A DNA stretch of 64,000 nt from Trichinella spiralis (taxonomy: Eukaryota > Nematoda > Enoplea > Trichinellida > Trichinellidae): assembly GCA_000181795.3 (NCBI GenBank), contig CM012954.1, positions 12,600,568-12,664,567 on the forward strand. The letters are read 5' to 3'. The stretch's first letter is position 1, and each line of letters opens with the position of its first letter. This document shows, piece by piece, positions 36,301-50,690 of this stretch. Both the position numbers and the translations under genes were made by a program. Below the pieces are notes generated by a model. That model had not been told where the DNA came from, searched no databases, and saw nothing but the letters and a program-made list of their open reading frames with translations.

Positions 36301-37894
36301 TTCCCTCTACTGGAAAACATCCAAATTGATATATATATATATAACATTTCCCCTTTTCTACTTGTGATAATTATTAATTTTTAAATTTGCTCATCGAGTG
36401 ACTTTAAAATGTTCTTGCTCTTTTCTCCTTGTTCACATTTATAATAAATACGACCGAGTTGAATAAGATTATTGATTTCATTTCATTCCGACTTTAATTC
36501 CAATTCATGTATTATTGTTTTTGTGAGAAAAATTAATTGAAAATTTTTCATAATGAAAAAAATTCTCGCGTTTATATTAGGAGAAGGAAAATATTTGCAT
36601 ACAAATGACAAATGCTAATTTTGAAATTATTCTACTCTTTTTAATAACCAATTATTCAATTTATCAAATTTGAAATAAGTAGTATTCTATTTCAATTTTT
36701 TTTCAATTAATTATTGACACTTGACTCTTCACTATTAACACAATTTCCATTTAATTTGCTTTTTCTTTGAAATTCAATTTTCCGTTGCAAATTTCAAATA
36801 TTCATTCAATTCAAGAAGACAACTTGACCATATATATACACAGGCGTGCTTTTTTTTAGTATTATCGCTAAAATGAGAGACCAAAAAGAAATGGCATTTT
36901 GTTCTGCTCAAATCTAACTTCATTCATGTAGTATACACAAACATTTGCATAATTATGATGATTTTTTTTCAACTTTTTCCCATTATTGTTATTCAACTGA
37001 ATGAATTCTTATGGAACATTGCAATAATTTATAGTTAGTTGTTCAACTTGGAACAGTAAAAATTAGAATTAGAATATTTATCGATTTGAGAATAGAGACA
37101 CAACTGCTTGATCAATGATGTTCCTTACAATCATCTCATTGTTTTATGATACTGGTCACAAGTGCTGCATTAAATTGTGCTTCACAACTATAAATTATAG
37201 AAAAAGATGCAGCCAGGGAACGAGGTACATTTAACCAGTTGAAATGGAAATCGATCTTTCCAAGTTTATAATAATATCCATTCGGTGACAAATTTATGCC
37301 AATTTTTTTGAAATATTAATTTACAATTAATTATCATTCCTCTGTTTGCATTTTTCAAATTTCTTGACAAATTTTCCAAAAAAATTAGCATTTTCTTCTT
37401 TGTATGAAAATACTTTTACAAAGCAATTTTATATAAACTATATATGAAAAATATGATCGTTTTGACTTTTCATCGATTTTAAACATACCAAAATGTGATC
37501 TAGTTTAATCATTTATTCATATATATATAATAACGATTCCGGCTGTTCGACTGACGCTTTTCAAACGCACAGCTTGCCAATGCGCCAAGGTGCTGAATTG
37601 AACCTCTCTTGTTCCCTCAAATTGACGCTCATTATTGTTCGTTATCGCCCCCAATCCCGTTGGGAAAGCTAATTCCACGTTCGATGCGTATGCAAAACTT
37701 CCACATACATAAACACACGATTTTACTATTCATTATCGTTTATAGAATTACTTTTTTTTCAAAATCAAAAATTAATAAACATAATTTTTCAACATAATTC
37801 GCCCAATTTTGAGCACTATCCTCGCCGTCTGCTGAATAAAGCCAACGGCAAACCGATTGTCTTGCTATAATAATAATAATACAATTGATGATTT
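33381..37894. other. 4.5 kb AT-rich gap with one GC-richer island
   Basis: Mostly simple AT-rich sequence with small repeats ((CT)n/(GT)n near 33760-33780, (GA)n near 34100, (AAT)n near 34735). One island at about 35280-35650 is clearly GC-richer and has long open frames on both strands (separate entry). Nothing else supports a gene. Confidence 0.5.
35379..35540 (+). other. Possible small ORF or exon in a GC-richer island
   Basis: An ATG-started plus-strand frame encodes about 53 residues, including ADPKLWVDKLSNN and NPLAIDLTDVDFGRKFPSLY, ending at a TAA after TGPC. The DVDFG..FPS pattern recalls lipid-transfer SMP domains, but the match is too short to assert. A stop lies directly before the ATG and there is a possible donor (CT/GTATAC) inside. 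The opposite strand is also open, so coding sense is undecided. Confidence 0.2.
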
Positions 37895-38650
37895 TTAATC
37901 ATTTCTGCTATTTCGATTCGAATTCCCTTTAATCTCTCTTATTCTTTCGCGTACACTTTCTTCGGCTTTTTGAATATTAGCTTCGATTTCTTTCGTTTTG
38001 GACTAAAATTTAAAACTTCACTTCACTTCATTCAAATCAAATTAGTCATATCGAAAAAAGAATTCTATTTTTTTTTCATTTCAGTTTCCTCATAATCAAC
38101 CACGAAACGTTCATCGTGAATAATTTATAAACATGTATAGAAATATGACTTTGGAAAAATCGATCATTTAATTAATGAAAAACACTAGATTCAAATATTC
38201 CATATGAATTGTAAGTAATAAGAAGAGATAGCTCAGTTTGAAATAACAACTTCTCCTTTTTGATCATTTGCATCTTTTCAATTAATAACTTGTTTAATTT
38301 ACCTGCAATTCACTTATTCGAACTTCACAGTGTTGATTTTCTTCGACAAAATGCTTTTCAAGTTCTGCCGAACTGTACAACACAAACATCCGACCAATGC
38401 CTATATACTTGTTGTGCCCGGCTGTATTCTGCAATTCGTTGCGTACCAATTTGATTTGTCGGATTTTGTTGTGATGATAATCCAGAGCACAGTTTATCTG
38501 TCTTTGTAGAGGTTTCGAGGCATTTTTCACGGCCTGTAAATTTTCGAAAGCCTCAAAGAAAAATGCAACCGATATTCAATATTTTCAAACTGCATGTTAA
38601 CTTGAAATGGTTACTCTTTTCAATTCGGCGTCCGCTCCTTTGGCAGCCAT
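37895..38650 (-). CDS. PFDN1: Prefoldin subunit 1
   Basis: Beta-type subunit of the hexameric prefoldin co-chaperone, which captures unfolded actin and tubulin and hands them to the CCT chaperonin. Three exons, all phase 0: 38650-38615, 38533-38303 and 38002-37895, giving 124 residues (human 122). Diagnostic features are NKIRQIKLVRNEL in the first coiled coil, the hairpin segment YIGIGRMFVLYSSAELEKHF and the second coiled coil KTKEIEANIQKAEESVRERI. The ATG at 38650 gives MAAKGADAELKR, of the expected length. Faces the FAAH gene head-to-head across about 0.9 kb. Confidence 0.92.
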
Positions 38651-39574
38651 ATTTCGGCGGAAAAAATTGAAAAAAATCAAAATTCTCTTTCAATAACGAT
38701 GAAATTACGGTTCTTTTACAATATATAATAGGTCTGATTAGAAAATATACTGTAATTTAATGAAAATCATGTCTAATTTGATGTCAGAATAAAGTGTATC
38801 ATAATTAGATAAAAATTTTTTGAATAAGACAATTCACTTATCAGTATTAAATTTCGTGTTGTATGCTGAATTAGTATACGTTTTGTGAATGCAATAGAAA
38901 ACTGTCATTTAGTCATCGTCAGGTCTAAAATAAGCAATGAATAATTATTTTGAAAAAGTAATAAATTACACTGCAATTATTTTGATGGTAAATTTCAATA
39001 ATTTTGTTATACTATTTTGTCATGAATAAAACTTTTCATCTTTCGAGCGTGACAAAAATTGAACTTTCTACCTACTTGGCAGTCCTCTTTTTTCGCACCT
39101 GAAATACAGTCTTCTTTTCTATTTACGTGTTGGCATTTTTGTTGGTCGTATAACTTTTAAATTGAAAGAATATTTTAAAAATTCATCAAGAAACATCACT
39201 GTGTGACAAAGCGAAGGTAAATATAAGAGTAGTGCAATTTGGCATTTGATATTTTTGAAAAATATTTAAATATTTCATTTCGACGTTATTATTATATTTA
39301 CATTTAGATGAGTTATCAGGTTGTTTTATTTTAAATTTGTATTAACGGAGTATTGAAATCACCAACTGTAAACATTCGTAATTGGATGTTGTTGAATTAT
39401 TATTTGCTTATATTTGTTTTCCATCGTTCAATCACCGCTTGTTCTGTGTGTGTGTGTGTGTGATCAACGTTTATTTACATTTTGCTGATTCATTTCTTGT
39501 CAGGTTGATGCTTGATAAATGGCGTAAAATATCGTATAAATAAACGTGATTGACTTTTTTTGCATTTAGAAGAG

Positions 39575-41647
39575 ATGTTCCACTTGGGGATTGATTCTTG
39601 TTGTTGTTGTTGGCAAATTTTTTTTACTTGCTTCGCGAGTGCTTTATTGGCGTATATTATATTTGGTTGCTTCAAAAGGCGCAACTTGAACAAAGCGGTG
39701 TTGGAACGTCGGCAACAGTTTGCCGATTCGAAAGCTGCTTTGAGGAAACGTCTAGCCACAACGGATACTGTACAATTGGAGAAGCGTCGGCTGATTGTAC
39801 AGTTGAAATTTTCTGATCTTACTGGTGAGAAGTTTAAATTTGTACAAATTTGATCGTTTTCAACAATCTATTTTATCAGTGTCACTTGCTTTGATCATTT
39901 CTGAAACTAGTTTAAAATTTTCCATTTCCTATCCCAACGTATAGTTGAAATAATCTTTATTATTATTATTATTAATTATTTTGGCACAATTTAAGATGAA
40001 AAATGTGAGATCAATTTTCAGAGAAATTGCAAAAAGGTGAACTGTCCGCCGTTGATGTGCTGCATGCTTACCAGTGGCGTGCGTTGACAATCTGTGACGA
40101 TACAAGCTGCAATTGCGTGGTTGAATTTCTCGATGAAGCGGAAGAGTTTGCCAAACAGCTCGACCATTTGTACAATAAGGATAGCAACATTGCAAAACCT
40201 CCACTTTTTGGTATACCGATCAGTGTTAAAGAATCAATTCAAGTACAGTAAAATATATGTGCATATATTAACAAGCTTTTAATTCATTCCTCCATTCAGA
40301 TCAAGGGACACGACAGTACCAGGGGATATGTTCGTTCCTTGAATCAACAGGCGAGTGAAAGTGCAAATTTGATACGCTTGTTGCAAGATGCGGGTGCTGT
40401 GCCATTCGTACGGACCAATGTTCCACAGACGTTGCTGTCATTTGCCTGTTCCAATCCAATATACGGTCGTACGTCGCATCCGACTCATTCCAATCGCACA
40501 TGCGGTGGTTCTTCGGGAGGGGAGGCGGCGTTGATTCGTCTTTTCGGTTCTGTATTAGGTTGAAAAGTTGTGAAAATTTGCATTTGCTTTTCCCCTATTA
40601 TTTCAACAGGTGATTGCAGGTGTGGGCAGTGACGTCGGCGGCAGTATACGCGTGCCGGCCCATTACAGCGGTGTAGTTGGCTTCAAGCCGACTTCGGATC
40701 GCATGACTCAGCTGCGTTCGGTGGCTTCGATACCGGGCAGACCGATGATGTGCGCGACGGCGGGTCCGATGGGTCGGGACGTGCACAGTTTGGTGATGTT
40801 CATGAAAGCGCTCCTAGACAAGCCGATGTTCGACAGTGATCCGTACGTGATGCCTGTTCCGTTCCGAGACGAGATTTTCCGGTCGACCGAACCGCTGACC
40901 ATCGGCTACTACGAGACCGACGGCTTTTTCGACGCGTTGCCTTGCTGCCGTCGCGTGGTGAGCAAGACCAAGCAACTGCTGGAGCAGGCCGGACACCGGT
41001 TGGTCCCTTTCCAGCCGCCGGATATTCCGTTGGCGGTGAGCTTGATCGTTCGCTCGTGCGTGGTCGACGGCGGCCAGTACATCACTGACCAACTGGCCGA
41101 CGATCTGGTCGACCCGTGCGTTCGACTGATTCACATCCTCTATTGCACACCGGTTCGGCTCCGCCACTGGCTCGGCAAGCTTGTCCGACCGTTGGATGCG
41201 AAAAGCGCCCTGCTGCTGGGTTCGTTCGCGTCGTCCACTGCCGACTTGCGCCGGGCCTACGAGGCTATCGGTCACTACAGAACTCTGTTCGTCGAACGAT
41301 GGAAACGTGCCTCGCTGGACGCGCTGATCTGTCCCCCGCATGCCGTGGTCGCGATGCCGGACCACGTCATGGCCCGGCTCATGTCCGTGGTCAGCTATTC
41401 GGCTTTGTACAATCTGCTCGACTTTCCGGCCGGCAGTGTCCAGTGTTCGGTGGTGTCGGACCGGGATGAGCAGAGTGTCGAAGATGAGTACAACGTTCGC
41501 GACTTAAGCGCCAAGCAGGTATTCCAAAATTGTCGAGTCGGCTCAGGGTCGGTGGGTCTGCCGGTCGGCTTGCAGTGTGTCACTTTGCACGGCCAAGATG
41601 AACTCTGCCTCAGACTTATGGCTGAAGTTGAACGACTTTGGTCGTAA
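39575..41647 (+). CDS. FAAH: Fatty-acid amide hydrolase (amidase-signature serine hydrolase)
   Basis: Membrane enzyme that hydrolyses N-acylethanolamines such as anandamide. Four exons, 39575-39824, 40022-40242, 40300-40558 and 40620-41647, give 585 residues (mammalian FAAH 579). An N-terminal membrane anchor with a CCCC run (about 9-30) is followed by basic KRR. The Ser-cisSer-Lys triad is intact: Lys153 in GIPISVKES, Ser228 in CGGSSGGEAAL and Ser252 in GSDVGGSIRVP; spacings of 75 and 24 equal those of mammalian Lys142-Ser217-Ser241. KGHDST and GFKPT blocks are also present. The third donor is G/GTTGAA, atypical but required to join the two serine blocks. The last exon is much richer in GC than its surroundings. 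A TTTAG acceptor lies 5 bases before the ATG. Confidence 0.92.
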
Positions 41648-42264
41648 TATTGCCATCGCATCAATTCTACTGCCATCGTCGGTTAGTTTAGTTGGTCGAT
41701 TATTTATTATTTGATTTGATTGTCAAGTTCCAATACAACAGTGTGCATGCGGTTTAGAAAAGAAATTTCTTTTTCATTCATAATCTTTCTTCGTTTCTTT
41801 TTTTTCACACTTTTCACAATTTTGCTTTTGTTTTTCACTGAATGGGAAGAGTTATTTATTATCTGTTGGAAGAGGGCAACAAAGCCCTGGCATGATGCGT
41901 AGGGTAATAAAAAGAAAGATCGACCTTGCTGATTGATTCAACAGAGAGTGAGAGAGAAGCGGGTAAATGTCCGGCGATGGTCAACTACGATGGTCGTCAC
42001 AACATGGTTGGCCAAAACCGGCAGCCACAAGTCCGAATGGTCAGTCACGTGCAGCTTGGTCGTCTTCGGTGCGGTAAAGGACCTTCAAGTCACGTGAGCA
42101 GCCCAGTGACCGGCCAATGTCCGAAAATTGAACTGTTCTCTTGTGTCATTGTTTACTTGGACAAGCCTTTTCTCTCTCTTTCTCTCTTCAAAGGCAGAAA
42201 TTGCTCAGTTTGGAAAAACATCCCCCGCTGTGGCTTGATTCTGCTCTTCTGCCCCTGGAGAATA

Positions 42265-43204
42265 ATGCCTTCTGAAAATAAGTCACCTAGCGAAATGGAA
42301 ATTCAAGAAAATTGCCCCAACGGAAAAAGCAAACCCAACAACAACAGTCAGATGAATAAAAACGAAATAAAGGTAAAATTCTTCTTTTTATTTTCTCTTA
42401 ATGAAAATTCAACCAAAAAAATGCAAATAATACTTGTGTAGCTTTTATTCTGATTGCAACAGAGCAGTGCATGAAATTCCAGTTGTAGCAATGAACGAAA
42501 TTTCACTTACCTACCAGCAGTCTGTAAAAGTGAAGCAATTTAAATAATTAATGAATTTTTGAATTGAAAAAAAGCAAGCAAAATACATTTCACCATTGTT
42601 CGTTCAAATTGTACAAAAAATTTACAGGATTAATAATAATTATTATTAATAATTTTGCAGATTCAGTTCGACGAGATCGTTGCTGAGCCGGATCAAAGTT
42701 TGCGCAGCATCAGTCACGTTTGGAACGTCAGCGTGAAAGTAAAAAAATAGTTCTTTTTCAAAAAAAAACTCTTCACCTATCTCATTATAATGTAAATTTA
42801 AAGCATAATCACTCACCTCTGTTTCAGATTTTCCAATTTACTTCGCAGTGGTGCTATTGGATATTGTCGGCGTTGTTGGCGGTGCCGTTCGCGATCCTCT
42901 GGGCGGTGGTGTTCGCATTCAGCAGCTTCTTCAACGTCTGGTGCACGCAGCCGTTGATCAGAACCGTGGGAAAATTTTTCCTCTCTATTTTCCAGGTAAC
43001 ATATTGCCACACTATAAAACTTTGCTCAATTCAAAACAAAAACAACAAACCAAAAAAAATTTCAAATCACACGTTCAGGTATATGAGAAAATTGTCCTCT
43101 GTTTGTTTGGTCCTATTGGACAGGCGTTTGGTCGATGTTTCCAAAATGTACGATTGTATACAGTGAAATCGCAAAGCCAACAACCCCCATCGGGAAATGT
43201 ATGA
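42265..43204 (+). CDS. Caveolin
   Basis: Scaffold protein of caveolae-like membrane domains. Four exons, all phase 0: 42265-42372, 42661-42738, 42828-42995 and 43079-43204, giving 159 residues (vertebrate caveolins about 150-180). It has a hydrophilic N-terminus, the caveolin block DEIVAEPDQSLRSISHVWNV, a scaffolding segment with aromatic residues (FQFTSQWCYWILS), the hairpin hydrophobic domain (ALLAVPFAILWAVVFAFSSF) and the conserved C-terminal domain ending FQNVRLY. The frame stays open upstream of the chosen ATG to about 41926, so an N-terminal extension cannot be excluded. Same strand as FAAH, 617 bases downstream; AATAAA at 43241-43246 may be its polyadenylation signal. Confidence 0.9.
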
Positions 43205-43713
43205 ATTCGATGAAAAATTATAAACATAAAACAAACAAATAATAAACCCAGAATAATAATAATAATAATAATAATAGTCTACTTTTTCTGATTAACATAA
43301 TACAAATAAAAGTATAAATAATAATTGTTATATGTAATGGAATGAAAAAAATGCAAGTGCAAACAAAAAGAACATTAAAAAATACATATAACAAAAATGA
43401 TTTATTTTAGGCATGATAATGATGATAATAATAATAATAATAAATTATAAGAATAAGATAGATTCAAAAAAATGCTTCCATAATGTATGATGTAATTTAT
43501 AATTTTTGGGCGGCATTACTGTTCTGGCAAAACAAAAAACTGTATTGAATAATAGAATCCGTGAAAATATGCAGAGGGATGGATAAATAAATCAAACAAA
43601 TTGGATGAAGAAGATGGATGATAAAATATCACTATAATATATATATATATTTATATAAATATAATGAAATCAACCAAAACTTGAAATCAGAATAGCACGC
43701 GACCGTGGGTCTA

Positions 43714-45741
<2,028 letters not shown>

Positions 45742-46684
45742 TCAAGCATATGCGAAATTTACAACACAATTTTGCTTAAGAAGCAAAACTTGCAACAGTA
45801 CTGCTACAAAGCATTTAAAATTTGAAATGCAAACAGTCATCAGTGTTAATAAAATGAATACCAAATGAATAAATCGATTAAGCACAGTATGACCTAGACA
45901 AACATACGAATACATTTACCAATTAACCACACTCTGCTGATGGAATACTAATTTATCACAGAAAATAACTGCTATATTATTAATAATTTGGAAACTAACG
46001 CACGTTTATACAGCATAAAAAAAACAAAACATGATAAGCAAACTGAACCACGATTGCAAAACTTATTGAACAAAAATACTTTCCATTTCAACTAACAATT
46101 ATATTAAATTACAATAATATACATTAAATGCACATGAATATTAAAAGTTACAAAATTACGAATGAAATGCTAATTAACATCTTACAAATCAAGAAAAACA
46201 AGTTCAGTGAATAACGACTATCGCCAAGCCTCAATTTTCTGTGCACACTTGCGTAACAGTGACAACGGAACATTCTACAGTATACAAGGAAATCTTTAAG
46301 TGCAATAAAGTATTATTTCAGGAAAACAATATTTCCTGTCCATGTTTGCCACTTTAATTTTTAATTTTAACGTGCAATATATTCTTTTAATTTTATAAAT
46401 AACATCTTAACATTTGAATTTTCATATAAATCACTCCGAAATACTGTAAATAGTACATACCTGAATCATGAAAAATACACAAAAATAATTCTGATGACTA
46501 ATATGATTATCTTTATTTGGCTATTAAAACAATTGTACAATTGCATATGTATTTATAGATAAAACAGTTCTTAAATTTTATATGTTAAGTGTTAAAGAAT
46601 AAATTACAATTCATCACACACATTTTATTTTATAAGAGCAACAACGTTGGTAAATATGACAATGTTTTGCTGTTATTCTAGATG

Positions 46685-47270
46685 CTAAACATGCTGCTCT
46701 TCCTTAAGTTGATTTTCCTCCTGCTTGGTGTCCAAACTGAGGGGTTCTTCAAAAATAATATAAGCTTGTTTGACACCTTCCAGTTGTAGTTCCAAGTTCA
46801 AATGCCACCTGAATATAGCGCATTAATAAAGCTGACGGTCTGAATAAATACTCACCTATTATCAACTTTCTTCCCTCGAATGACCAAAACACCTGCATCT
46901 TTTGTGCCAACAACATTCAAGTTCCACTATTATAAAAAGAAATCACTGGTTACAGAAAACAGGAATATTCTTACTTGACATGTATGATCATTAACATAAT
47001 TCTTTTTTAGATCATACCATCGTACTGCTCCAATTTTTACTGGAGAGCCAAGAGCATTTACAGCTTTTTCATGATGACTGAACAATTCTAGAGCTCGGTT
47101 ATGAAATGGCAATTTTGTTAGATTTTCTAAAACACATAAATAATTGATAATAAATAATTCGAAAGCGTTTCCTGACATTTACCTTGAATTTTTTGGTTCA
47201 AGCAATAACAAGACCCGCATATGAATACACTGCTACAAACTAGCAGACCATTAATTGTTTGCTTTGAAAA
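46685..47270 (-). CDS. COA1: COA1-like mitochondrial assembly factor (5' end unresolved)
   Basis: COA1 and TIM21 share a fold; COA1 assists early cytochrome c oxidase (and complex I) assembly at the inner membrane. Four exons found: 47270-47183, 47126-46975, 46926-46856 and 46808-46685, giving 144 residues. First comes a membrane segment (LLVCSSVFICGSCYC), then NRALELFSHHEKAVNALGSP, the family's ALG-P motif, then WYDL, and RWHLNLELQLEG near the end, matching COA1 in order. The final intron is only 47 bases (46855-46809). No ATG occurs in the first exon, which is preceded by a GATCTAG acceptor; an upstream exon with the start is expected but was not located. TIM21 is the alternative, less likely. 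Confidence 0.75.
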
Positions 47271-48143
47271 CTAGATCAAAGAATTCATGAATCAAAAGTG
47301 CTCGCTTAAAAAACAACAGTATTGCACTTTCTGGATTTCAGTGGTGTTTTAAATTGATAAATTATCAACTGCTTAATTAATTCAAACACAGAACTAGTTG
47401 AATGTGAATCTTCATTTGCTATGCTTCACTCTTCATTAAACAAATATTAGTATATCATTGAATATAACTTTTTTGAACATTGGAAACCGGAAAATAAAAA
47501 ATTATGCAAAACTTTTATCCCTATTCAAGAGTACAGTGCAGACCGAGTCTAATAAAATGTTATAAATTTATTTGTTAACCATTTCTTAATTTAAATCAAT
47601 ATTTATAATAAATACCTTAAACATTTGAAATTTTCCACACAAAAATATTAATTCGGAAAAAATGCTTTTTACCCAGTACCCACTTTGATCATTAGTATTA
47701 TTTTTCAGTTGAGTAAAGTATACTGTATTATCATAAACGCAGGGTTTTATTTCATGCGGAGATATTAGCCGTAATTATTGCATTTTTATGCTATGACAAA
47801 TTATATATTTTTACATCACCTAACATTTTGAATAGTGTATTCAATATATGCAAATACAATTTAATTCATGCAATTATCGAGATTCATCATTAATATGAAT
47901 ATGGATTGAAAGTTGTTTGGTTGTTTTTACTTTCCCCCCATAAAACTCACCACAATAAACTAATTTGTGTTGATAACAATAATTTCAAAGGATTTTTAAT
48001 AGTTCATAAGTCAAACAGATCGGTTTTGAAAATTAATATTTACCTTAATAATCATATTGTATTACTGTAAATGAATTGCAGGTGACTCTATAATATTTAC
48101 TTTCATACTTTAGTGTACAAATTTATTTCATCCAACAGATTTA

Positions 48144-50176
48144 ATGGTATATGAAAATAATATTTAATTAATAACAATGTAAAGTATTTTCATATTTAGT
48201 CTTTTTTTCTGTTCGGGAAATCTGCCGACATTGATATTCGACTGGATGGTTCGGACGTCAGGCAAACAGTAAGAGTCGAAGGAGATGATGGAAGTTTTCA
48301 AAACTGCTTTTTGTATTACGATGGCGAAAGTATAAGTGGCACAGTATGAAATAATTGATTTTTTTTAATTCTTTGCAAGTTTCTATATGCATTTTAAAGG
48401 TGTTCGTTCGCTTAAAAAGGCCAGATCAAAAGCTTGATCACAATGGGATAAAAATCGAATTTATTGGCCAGATTGGTAATGCATAATTTTCATTGATGAA
48501 ATTAATTTTATTTCTTTTATTAATTTAGAAGTTAATTATGACCGAGGCAATCACAATGATTTTATTTCAATGTGCAAAGATTTGGCTCAACCTGGAGAAC
48601 TGTATCAAAGTGCGGAGTATCCTTTCGAATTTGCACGTGTGGAGAAGCCATATGAATCTTACAATGGATCTTATGTTAAATTAAGGTTAGTAGTTAGTTC
48701 TTTTGATTTGATTGCAAAATTTCTTTTTTTTTGTCATATTAATTTACATATGTTTGTGAAAATTTATAAGTAATTCAGTAAATCAGTGGACGTGAAATGT
48801 TTTGCAGGTATTTTCTTCGTGTCACTATTGCCAAGCGTATTTCCGATATTGTTCATGAAATGGACATTGTTGTGCATACGTTGTCTGTTTATCCAGAGGC
48901 AAGTGACTGCATTAAGATGGAAGTTGGAATTGAAGACTGTTTGCACATTGAATTTGAATACAACCGTTCGAAGTATGTGTAAATCTAAAGTGAAAAATTC
49001 TAAACTCTTCTCTTTAATCAATAATAAAATTGTAATGATTTTTTTAAATAAGTTACATAAAATGTATTGTTTGTTTTAGATATCACTTAAAGGATGTGAT
49101 TGTTGGCAAAATTTATTTTCTCTTAGTTAGAATAAAAATCAAGCTCATGGAAATTGCAATAATTAAGCAAGAAAGCATCGGAACAGGTATTAGTTTGTTG
49201 TGTTTTTTTAATTTTTAATTTTATCAGACTTTTTAATAGGAGCTAATGTATATCCTGAAAATACTGCAATAGCAAAATATGAAATAATGGATGGTGCACC
49301 TGTTAAAGGTAAACAACAGTTCGAAGCATGAAAATGTTAACTTTAATGTTTCGTTGTAAACACTGTGACTAGCACGTGCAGTTAGTTTTTGAAATTAAGT
49401 TTAACAAGTAATTGTATTTATTGACGGCAGATTTTATGTAGCATGCGGAAATAAGAATACATCTGAAATACAATGTTGTATAAATAGCGTGCAGTGGTGA
49501 CTGTTTTATCATGCACGATTTTTGTATTTGCATTCCATTTTGATTACAGTAATATTTTATACTTTATTTTCTTGTTTGATGAAAGGAATTTTAAGTAGTT
49601 TAAGTTGAAGTAAATTTCTTTTTTTTAATTAAGATGATTATTTCAAATGAATTCATAATCGGGTATAAATGAAAAATAAACATTTCAATGGAATTTTTTT
49701 AGGAGAATCAATTCCAATACGTTTGTTTTTGTCTGGTTACAAATTAACGCCAACTATGCGGGATGTGAATAAGCGATTTTCAGTGAAATACTTTTTGAAT
49801 CTAGTACTTGTTGATGAAGAAGACAGGCGTTACTTTAAGCAGCAGGCAAGTAGACGGTCGGAGTTGTTTAAACTTTGATGACATCATCATTGTTTAGGAA
49901 ATAATTTTGTGGAGAAAAGGTGATAATTTGACAAGAAAAGGGGCCCCATTTCCAGCACAATCCCAAGTGATGGCCATCAAAGCGGATGGTGCCAATTGTG
50001 ATGGCAAACAGCCTGTTGGAAGTGAAAGTGTGGAGGATGTTCCACCTTCTGAACCAACGCCTCCGTCTGTCGACACGAACGATGATGATTCGGATGTGGT
50101 GCCGGTAAATGGAATAACAACAAGCGTACAATCCACTGTTGCAGAAGAAGCGGCAGTTTCACCATCCCAATGTTGA
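48144..50176 (+). CDS. VPS26: VPS26 retromer subunit
   Basis: Arrestin-like subunit of retromer, which retrieves cargo from endosomes to the Golgi or plasma membrane. Nine exons in phase: 48144-48146, 48200-48343, 48400-48475, 48529-48685, 48808-48972, 49080-49186, 49240-49308, 49703-49845 and 49898-50176, giving 380 residues. Nearly invariant blocks include YYDGESISG, VEKPYESYNGS, MEVGIEDCLHIEFEYNRSKY, HLKDVIVGKIYFLLVRIKI, YEIMDGAPVKGESIPIRLFL and NLVLVDEEDRRYFKQQ. The first coding exon carries only the ATG before a 53-base intron. The last intron (49846-49897, 52 bases) is GC-AG (CAG/GCAAGT). The tail after EIILWR is longer than in human VPS26 and acidic/Ser/Thr-rich (about 60 extra residues). 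MON2 follows on the same strand. Confidence 0.94.
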
Positions 50177-50690
50177 TTAGTAACTCTGTTTTATTTTATA
50201 TGCGACTCTTATTTTTTTTCCCAATTTCACAAAATTTATTTTGTCACTCTTTCGAGCCTACGCTAAAATTTAAAAGAATCATCTCATTTTGGTACTGATT
50301 CTTTTCAAAAAGAAAATGAATATGCATATTCCAAATGCATAATCTCGCCTTATAAAGAAATGAGCTGTCTCGTGGGCGTCGAACAAGGTTAATGTAATAA
50401 TATGTGATTTAAAAATTGTTTTCGATTATGGTATGCTTCCTATATGTGTACGGTTTTTTTTTCTTAAATTTTACTCGTACCCTGATAATATTATGAAGTA
50501 ATTTACAGGAAAAAAGAATTTTTTTAATGAAATTAAAAATTACATTTTGTTCATCATATTGTTTGATTGATCAAACGGAAAGAGTTTCTTTCTCAGCAAT
50601 GGCTTGTTATTTTTGTCAGATGTTTGGTTGTTAACTTCAAAGAATCCACATTTAGGATTTAATATTTTCTTTCAGCCAAAAGCGACGACA

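Noticed and set aside
40708..41676. Minus-strand ORFs (64, 183 and 93 residues) opposite FAAH
   Set aside because: High GC in the FAAH last exon keeps the other strand open; catalytic motifs are only on the plus strand.
41926..42264. N-terminal extension of caveolin
   Set aside because: The frame is open, but the added residues look unlike a caveolin N-terminus and include hydrophobic stretches. The ATG at 42265 gives the usual length.
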